A DNA stretch of 10,112 nt from Minisyncoccota bacterium. Its GTDB lineage: Bacteria; Patescibacteriota; Minisyncoccia; JAHIHE01; JAGLIN01. Position numbers and translations under genes: made by a program. The stretch is from NCBI GenBank assembly GCA_023270095.1, contig JAGLSJ010000019.1, forward strand, positions 1-10,112, written 5' to 3'. Below, one piece after another: positions 7,137 through 10,112 of the stretch; within the stretch, counting starts at the first letter, position 1, and every line of letters starts with the position of its first letter. The notes beneath the pieces were generated by a model. That model ran no database searches. It saw only the letters and a program-made list of their open reading frames with translations, and had not been told where the DNA came from.

Positions 7137-7198
7137 GCAAAAAATTTTGTTCATTTACAATTTTATAGAAATAAAAATAATTAAAACAAAAAATTTGC
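7137..7198 (+). other. Imperfect inverted repeat just ahead of the first ribosome binding site
   Basis: GCAAAAAATTTTGTT (7137-7151) faces AACAAAAAATTTGC (7185-7198). GCAAA/TTTGC and TTTTGTT/AACAAAA pair exactly around a short internal mismatch. The stem ends five bases before AGGAGG at 7203, so it could present or shield the ribosome binding site. The high A/T content means a chance pairing is possible. Confidence 0.4.
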
Positions 7199-7217
7199 GA
7201 ACAGGAGGAAAATAGTT

Positions 7218-7343
7218 ATGGGTAAAATATTAGAAAATATTCATCCAACTAAAGATGAAATATGTGCTGGTTGTGAAAGACACCGCAAAGAAGATTGTTT
7301 AGGTAAAAAATGTCGGGATTATTTAAATCCTGCTGGAAAATAA
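7218..7343 (+). CDS. 41-residue four-cysteine microprotein, unknown family
   Basis: A short gene with a perfect AGGAGG at 7203-7208, nine bases before the ATG. The product has Cys16, Cys19, Cys27 and Cys32 (C-x2-C-x7-C-x4-C, within ICAGCERHRKEDCLGKKC) plus His22, embedded in a Lys/Arg/Glu-rich chain. It has no signal peptide or membrane span. Four cysteines in this spacing could bind zinc or an iron-sulfur cluster; that is an inference. It is the first of three consecutive small genes (gap to the next 15 bases) under one promoter. I do not recognise the family. The strong ribosome binding site, in contrast to the large genes here, and the shared operon make it more likely real than chance. 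Confidence 0.68.
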   Translation: MGKILENIHPTKDEICAGCERHRKEDCLGKKCRDYLNPAGK

Positions 7344-7358
7344 AATGGAGGAAAAATA

Positions 7359-7577
7359 ATGCCATTGTATGTTGTAAAGTCAGAAGGAGGTAAAGAATAT
7401 TCAGTTCAAGTTCCTGGAGAAATGTTGGAAAAAAAGGAGCATAAGATAGAAGCAGTATTATGCGAAGAAAATTGTTTGAAACCAAAAGAGTGCGAATATC
7501 ATTCCATAAGTCCTCCGTTTTGTTTAAATGAAGTAAAGCTGGTTGAGAAGTATTTGATAAAAGTTAAAATGGAATAA
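7359..7577 (+). CDS. 72-residue four-cysteine small protein, unknown family
   Basis: Starts at the ATG at 7359, seven bases after GGAGG (7347-7351). The N-terminal half looks like a small beta-structured segment (MPLYVVKSEGGKEYSVQVPG). The second half carries Cys35, Cys39, Cys45 and Cys55 (C-x3-C-x5-C-x9-C, with ECEYHSISPPFC), a spacing suited to a metal site that may include His48. The chain ends VEKYLIKVKME. No signal peptide or membrane segment is seen. It sits between two other tiny genes in the same direction. Function is unknown; the product could form a complex with its neighbours, since both this one and the 41-residue product have a cysteine tetrad. Confidence 0.75.
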   Translation: MPLYVVKSEGGKEYSVQVPGEMLEKKEHKIEAVLCEENCLKPKECEYHSISPPFCLNEVKLVEKYLIKVKME

Positions 7578-7600
7578 AAATAAAAAAGGAGGAATAGGAA

Positions 7601-7741
7601 ATGAACAAAGCGGTAGTTATATTACCTAATGGTACAGAAAAGGAAATATTGATTAATGGAGATCCGACGAGCTCTTATGTGAGAATGGTGATAGAAGTAA
7701 CAAATGGAGGTAAAGTTATTTCTCCCAAGCTAAAGATTTAA
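7601..7741 (+). CDS. 46-residue small protein, unknown family
   Basis: Starts at the ATG at 7601, eight bases after a perfect AGGAGG at 7587-7592. The product begins MNKAVVILPNGTEKEILING and ends GGKVISPKLKI. It is rich in Val and Ile in an alternating pattern that suggests a small all-beta fold, and has no cysteine. It is the last of the three small genes; its stop codon touches the first base of the terminator stem, which supports it as a true transcription-unit end. Not recognised. Confidence 0.65.
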   Translation: MNKAVVILPNGTEKEILINGDPTSSYVRMVIEVTNGGKVISPKLKI

Positions 7742-7783
7742 AGGTTGTAGAAATTAAAAATAATTTTCTTACAACCTTTTTTT
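7741..7783 (+). terminator. Intrinsic terminator of the small-gene cluster
   Basis: AAGGTTGTA (7741-7749) pairs perfectly with TACAACCTT (7770-7778), and a run of seven T occupies 7777-7783. It begins at the last base of the 46-residue gene's stop codon. Confidence 0.9.
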
Positions 7784-7815
7784 ATTTGTTTATTATCTGA
7801 TTGAATGATTTTTTC

Positions 7816-7852
7816 TGAAACAACAAAAGACTCCAGTCAGGAGACTGGAGCC
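7816..7852 (-). terminator. Intrinsic terminator of trpS
   Basis: On the minus strand, GGCTCCAGTC pairs with GACTGGAGTC over ten pairs (one G-U) around the loop TCCT, and is followed by TCTTTTGTTGTTT. It begins 16 bases after the trpS stop. Because the core CTCCAGTC/GACTGGAG is perfect on both strands, it might also stop plus-strand transcription. Confidence 0.8.
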
Positions 7853-7867
7853 AACAGTTTTTATTTT

Positions 7868-9019
7868 CTATAAAGTCACACCAATTTTTTCTTTCACTTC
7901 TTTCATTGTTTCTTGGGAGATTGCTCTTGCTTTTTCGGCCCCTTCTGCTAGAATCTTTTTTACTTCATCTGGATTTTTTTCAAACCCTTTTCGTCTTTCA
8001 CGGAAATCATGAAAATGTTCGGCGATTGCTTCGGCTAGTTCAATTTTAAGATCAGAAAACCTAACATCTTGTGCTAAAAAATTATTTTTAAAATATTTCT
8101 TTTTATTATCTTCCTGCACGAAAATATTTAGTAGTGTATGATAATGGGCAATAATATGAGCAGCTCTTTGACTTTCTTTTGTAACAAATTTTTCATCAAT
8201 ATATTTTGTCATTAAAGCACCTCTTCCTGTTGGACTGGTATAAATCATTCCATGTTTATCCATGATTTCTTTTACAGTTACAATAGGCTTTTCAATCACA
8301 TCGATTAATTCTCCTATATCATTTTTTTCTATTTCTGTATTTGATAATGAAACTGACTTTTTCATCTTTTCCATAATAACTTCTGGCTCGTCATTGATTC
8401 CAATATAAGATTTTTCTCCTGAAGATTTACTCATCTTTTTTGTCGGGTCGGTGAGTGACATAATTTTGGGAGTCTCAGTAATCAAGTCTTTTGGTTCGGG
8501 AAAAGTTTTGCCGAATTTGTTGTTGAAAAATCTGGCAATCTTTCTAGTCAGTTCAATATGTTGAATTTGATCTTGTCCAACTGGTACGGCAGAAGACTTA
8601 TACATTAAAATGTCCGCTGCTTGTAAGACTGGATAGTCAAGCAATCCCATATTAATGTTCTTGTCTTGTTGTTGGGATTTGTCTTTGAATTGGGTCATTC
8701 TTTGCAATTCGGCAAGGGGAGTGACAGTGTTGAAAATCCAAGCTAGTTCAGTGTGTTCGGGTACTTGTGATTGAACAGCGATAGTGCATTTTTCTGAATC
8801 AAGCCCAATTGCCAAAAAATCAAGAGCCAAATCCATAATTTGTTTTTTCTTTTCTTCTGGATTATATTTCCCTGAAATGGAGTGATAATCAGCGATGAAG
8901 AAAAAGCATTCATAGTTGTCTTGAAGCTCAACAAAATTTCTGAGAGCTCCAAGATAGTTGCCAATATGTAACTCTCCCGAAGGTTGAATCGCGCTGAAAA
9001 TTCTTTGTTTTGTAGTCAT
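7868..9019 (-). CDS. trpS: Tryptophanyl-tRNA synthetase
   Basis: Class Ic aminoacyl-tRNA synthetase charging tRNA-Trp with tryptophan. The bacterial-type N-terminus reads MTTKQRIFSAIQPSGELHIG, with the ATP-binding HIGN at residues 18-21. The family segment DYPVLQAADILMY is at 128-140, VGQDQIQHIELTR at 147-159, and KMSKS at 195-199. The start at 9019 places HIGN at the expected distance from the N-terminus. At 383 residues it is longer than typical bacterial TrpRS (about 330-340); the extra length falls after KMSKS, in the stretch about 205-310. No Shine-Dalgarno site is seen. A good promoter lies 20 bases upstream of the start. A zinc-ribbon gene with a T-box leader lies farther upstream on the same strand and may add tryptophan-responsive read-through. 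Confidence 0.97.
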   Translation of the reverse strand: MTTKQRIFSAIQPSGELHIGNYLGALRNFVELQDNYECFFFIADYHSISGKYNPEEKKKQIMDLALDFLAIGLDSEKCTIAVQSQVPEHTELAWIFNTVTPLAELQRMTQFKDKSQQQDKNINMGLLDYPVLQAADILMYKSSAVPVGQDQIQHIELTRKIARFFNNKFGKTFPEPKDLITETPKIMSLTDPTKKMSKSSGEKSYIGINDEPEVIMEKMKKSVSLSNTEIEKNDIGELIDVIEKPIVTVKEIMDKHGMIYTSPTGRGALMTKYIDEKFVTKESQRAAHIIAHYHTLLNIFVQEDNKKKYFKNNFLAQDVRFSDLKIELAEAIAEHFHDFRERRKGFEKNPDEVKKILAEGAEKARAISQETMKEVKEKIGVTL

Positions 9020-9045
9020 AATGATTGTTATTATTTTATATCTTA

Positions 9046-9074
9046 ATTATAGCTTTATATGAGAAGTTTATCAA
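9046..9074 (-). promoter_or_regulatory. Sigma70 promoter of trpS
   Basis: On the minus strand, TTGATA (9074-9069), a 17-base spacer and a perfect TATAAT (9051-9046). Transcription should begin near 9039, about 20 bases before the ATG. It allows trpS to be expressed independently of the upstream T-box. Confidence 0.78.
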
Positions 9075-9153
9075 TTTAATCTAATTATTCTTTTATATAT
9101 TTATATTATTAAATTTAATCTTAATTTAAAAAAAATAAAGAGAGCTTTTGTAT

Positions 9154-9465
9154 TTAGAGCTTTAATATTATAAAATTTTCTTTTGAAAGCCAGCTTTTGT
9201 AAAAAATACTTTTACAGTTCTTACAATTATAGATGACTCCTGAATTAAATGGATAGCTCTCTTTAGTTGTTAGGATCCCTTTCTGACAATCAGGACATAT
9301 TTTATCTTGTTTGTTGCTAAATGCTAAGATGTCATAAGTCTTTTTAGATAAAAAGGAAGTTTTAGTTATTTTTTCTAGTTTGTTTTTGCAATGAGGACAA
9401 ATATAAAAATTTATTTCTATTTTTACTTCAATCTTCTCATCACAATATGGACAATATAGTTTCAT
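9154..9465 (-). CDS. Small double zinc-ribbon protein under T-box control
   Basis: A 103-residue protein with two zinc-ribbon modules. The first has CPYC near the N-terminus and CPHC about 20 residues later; the second has CPDC and CKNC, separated by about 20 residues (ICPDCQKGIL and YNCKNCKSIF). A GTG at 9474 would add three residues, but the ATG at 9465 is preferred because AGAGG ends eight bases before it. The second module is loosely like zf-TFIIB/zinc-ribbon proteins; no enzyme domain is visible. The gene follows the T-box terminator by about 45 bases and precedes trpS on the same strand by 134 bases. A nucleic-acid- or protein-binding regulator is a reasonable guess and nothing more. 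The Bacillus anti-TRAP gene, also a small CPxC zinc protein behind a tRNA-Trp T-box, is a functional analogue to consider; no homology is claimed. Confidence 0.8.
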   Translation of the reverse strand: MKLYCPYCDEKIEVKIEINFYICPHCKNKLEKITKTSFLSKKTYDILAFSNKQDKICPDCQKGILTTKESYPFNSGVIYNCKNCKSIFYKSWLSKENFIILKL

Positions 9466-9510
9466 TATTTGCACCTCTAATTTTGTGTTTATTTATATTT
9501 TTGAGAAATA

Positions 9511-9568
9511 AAAAAACTTCTCATCTTTGAATACATAAAAAGAATTATGTATGCAAGGACGAGAAGTT
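9511..9568 (-). terminator. T-box intrinsic terminator
   Basis: On the minus strand, AACTTCTC (9568-9561) pairs with GAGAAGTT (9522-9515), followed by a T run. The stem continues inward through TTG/CAA and ATACATA/TATGTAT. Its 5' arm starts directly after the T-box core and is mutually exclusive with part of the antiterminator. Confidence 0.9.
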
Positions 9569-9761
9569 TCCCGTGGTGCCACCTTGATTGTTTTAAGTTT
9601 CTACTAACGAAAAAATCCGCTAGTAAAACGGACCTAAAACCACTTTACCGACTCTGACTCTTGCAAGAGCAAGACGACATCAGCTTATCCCATGATTACG
9701 GGGGAAACCGGATTTCCACTCAAATTTTTTCGCAGAAATCATCCTTTCGCAAGATGCGAAG

Positions 9762-9803
9762 AAACTAGACCCAACCCCGAACAATAAATTCGGGATCTAG
9801 TTT
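9762..9803 (-). repeat. Long nested inverted repeat within the T-box leader
   Basis: Outer arms AAACTAGA (9762-9769) and TCTAGTTT (9796-9803) are perfect; inner arms CCCGAA (9776-9781) and TTCGGG (9789-9794) are also perfect. A second, separate hairpin TTCGCA-AGA-TGCGAA lies at 9746-9760. The strong palindrome lies in the 5' part of the leader where Stem I would be expected. It may be part of Stem I, an accessory domain, or an inserted dispersed palindrome. Confidence 0.7.
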
Positions 9804-9845
9804 ATGGATTTTGTAATTATATAAGGAACTCTTATTTCTTTGATT

Positions 9846-9873
9846 AGAATAGCATATATATTTTTTGTGTCAA
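9846..9873 (-). promoter_or_regulatory. Promoter of the T-box/zinc-ribbon unit
   Basis: On the minus strand, a perfect TTGACA (9873-9868), a 16-base spacer ending in TGC, and TATTCT (9851-9846), giving an extended -10. The start would be near 9839, so the whole leader is about 365 nt up to the zinc-ribbon ATG. Confidence 0.75.
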
Positions 9874-9940
9874 ATAAAAAATATAAGTGGTGAATAGTTT
9901 TGCTTTTTTTGCAGTTTGAATCAGAATTTTTTATATTGCA

Positions 9941-9965
9941 AGAGACGCAACAGTGCTGCGTCTCT
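9941..9965 (-). repeat. Perfect nine-pair inverted repeat after the RNase J gene
   Basis: AGAGACGCA (9941-9949) pairs with TGCGTCTCT (9957-9965) around a seven-base loop, 25 bases beyond the RNase J stop. No T-run follows on the minus strand. It may act as a 3'-end stabiliser or a factor-aided terminator, and its GC content is well above the surroundings. GAGACGC palindromes are known as dispersed repeats in some bacteria, so it may be one. Confidence 0.65.
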
Positions 9966-9990
9966 ACAAGCGAATATTGCTAAAATATCT

Positions 9991-10112
9991 TTACACTTCA
10001 AGTATAACTGGCAAAATCATTGGCCTTCTTTTTGTCTTAGTAAACAAGAATTGTCCGATTTGATCTCTGATATTATCTTTCACATAAGACCAATTTGCAC
10101 TATGCTCTGGGG
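9991..10112 (-). CDS. rnj: Ribonuclease J, C-terminal fragment (5' part outside window)
   Basis: The minus-strand frame from the window edge to TAA at 9991-9993 encodes 39 residues. It ends in FTKTKRRPMILPVILEV, the conserved C-terminus of bacterial RNase J (the usual form is KxxRRPMVLPVVxEV). RNase J is a metallo-beta-lactamase-fold enzyme with 5'-to-3' exonuclease and endonuclease activity in mRNA decay and RNA maturation. The short preceding part (PEHSANWSYVKDNIRDQIGQ) fits the helical C-terminal domain. The catalytic domain is not in the window. Subtype J1/J2 cannot be assigned. Confidence 0.9.
   Translation of the reverse strand, partial: PEHSANWSYVKDNIRDQIGQFLFTKTKRRPMILPVILEV

Larger units (their letters stand above)
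9511..9839 (-). promoter_or_regulatory. T-box riboswitch (tRNA-sensing leader)
   Basis: The 3' part matches the T-box core closely: AAGGTGGCACCACGGG (9585-9570) followed by AAACTTCTCGTCC, as in glyQS-type leaders. The bulge UGGC (9581-9578) would pair with a tRNA ending GCCA, that is a tRNA with discriminator G73, which fits tRNA-Trp but also Asn, Asp, Ser, Gln and Glu. Upstream is a ten-pair Stem III (9627-9618 with 9609-9600). I cannot fix Stem I or the specifier codon with certainty. UGG triplets occur at 9718-9716 (in GAGTGGAAATCC), and others nearby, so tryptophan is plausible given trpS downstream. Uncharged tRNA would stabilise the antiterminator and permit expression of the zinc-ribbon gene. 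Confidence 0.88.

Noticed and set aside
7249..7485. Minus-strand 78-codon frame across the small-gene cluster
   Set aside because: Opposes two genes with perfect ribosome binding sites; has no such site itself and reads as a Phe/Leu-rich shadow.
8743..8964. Minus-strand frame within trpS
   Set aside because: Out-of-frame shadow of trpS.
9125..9153. Possible terminator between the zinc-ribbon gene and trpS
   Set aside because: Minus-strand AAAG-CTCT-CTTT followed by T-run has only a four-pair stem; too weak to claim, so read-through into trpS stays possible.
1..10112. CRISPR array, tRNA/rRNA genes, insertion sequences
   Set aside because: No regularly spaced direct repeats, no cloverleaf or rRNA signature and no transposase were seen on either strand.

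Overview
The window is low-GC bacterial DNA with compact gene packing. YchF, the tryptophanyl-tRNA synthetase and the RNase J tail are all of bacterial type. The promoters are recognisable sigma70 type, and a T-box leader is present. Small genes, short intergenic gaps and many large genes without a Shine-Dalgarno site would fit a Patescibacteria/CPR (for example Parcubacteria) genome. That placement is an inference from style and not a marker-gene result. One tiny secreted protein carries a tail that looks like the archaeal PGF-CTERM sorting signal, which sits oddly with the rest.

Layout. Positions 1-1034 (minus) hold ychF, cut at the window edge just before its C-terminal end. Positions 1171-1374 (minus) hold a 67-residue secreted peptide, and its terminator overlaps its last codons. 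From 1515 to 5860 (plus) runs a tight four-gene block: an MscS-family channel, a GlmU-like bifunctional sugar nucleotidyltransferase/acyltransferase, a HAD hydrolase and a phosphomannomutase/phosphoglucomutase. After a 51-base gap with a small hairpin, 5912-6898 encodes a nucleotidyltransferase fused to a mannose-6-phosphate-isomerase-like cupin. Together these look like a sugar-nucleotide supply cluster (probably GDP-mannose or a related sugar) feeding surface glycans.

Positions 6899-7217 contain no long gene. They hold a near-consensus promoter and a structured leader of about 135 nt that ends in an intrinsic terminator, followed by a strong ribosome binding site. Three tiny genes follow (41, 72 and 46 residues), each with its own AGGAGG-type site, and two of them have four cysteines. 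They end in a clear terminator at 7741-7783. I do not recognise their family.

Positions 7868-9019 (minus) encode trpS, with its own promoter. Upstream of it at 9154-9465 (minus) is a small two-module zinc-ribbon protein, which is preceded at 9511-9839 by a T-box riboswitch. The T-box could serve the zinc-ribbon gene alone or, by read-through, trpS as well. The arrangement recalls the tRNA-Trp-controlled anti-TRAP gene of Bacillus, but only by analogy. The window ends in the C-terminus of RNase J (9991-10112, minus). Several perfect or near-perfect inverted repeats lie around the T-box and gene ends; some serve as terminators and some may be dispersed palindromes.
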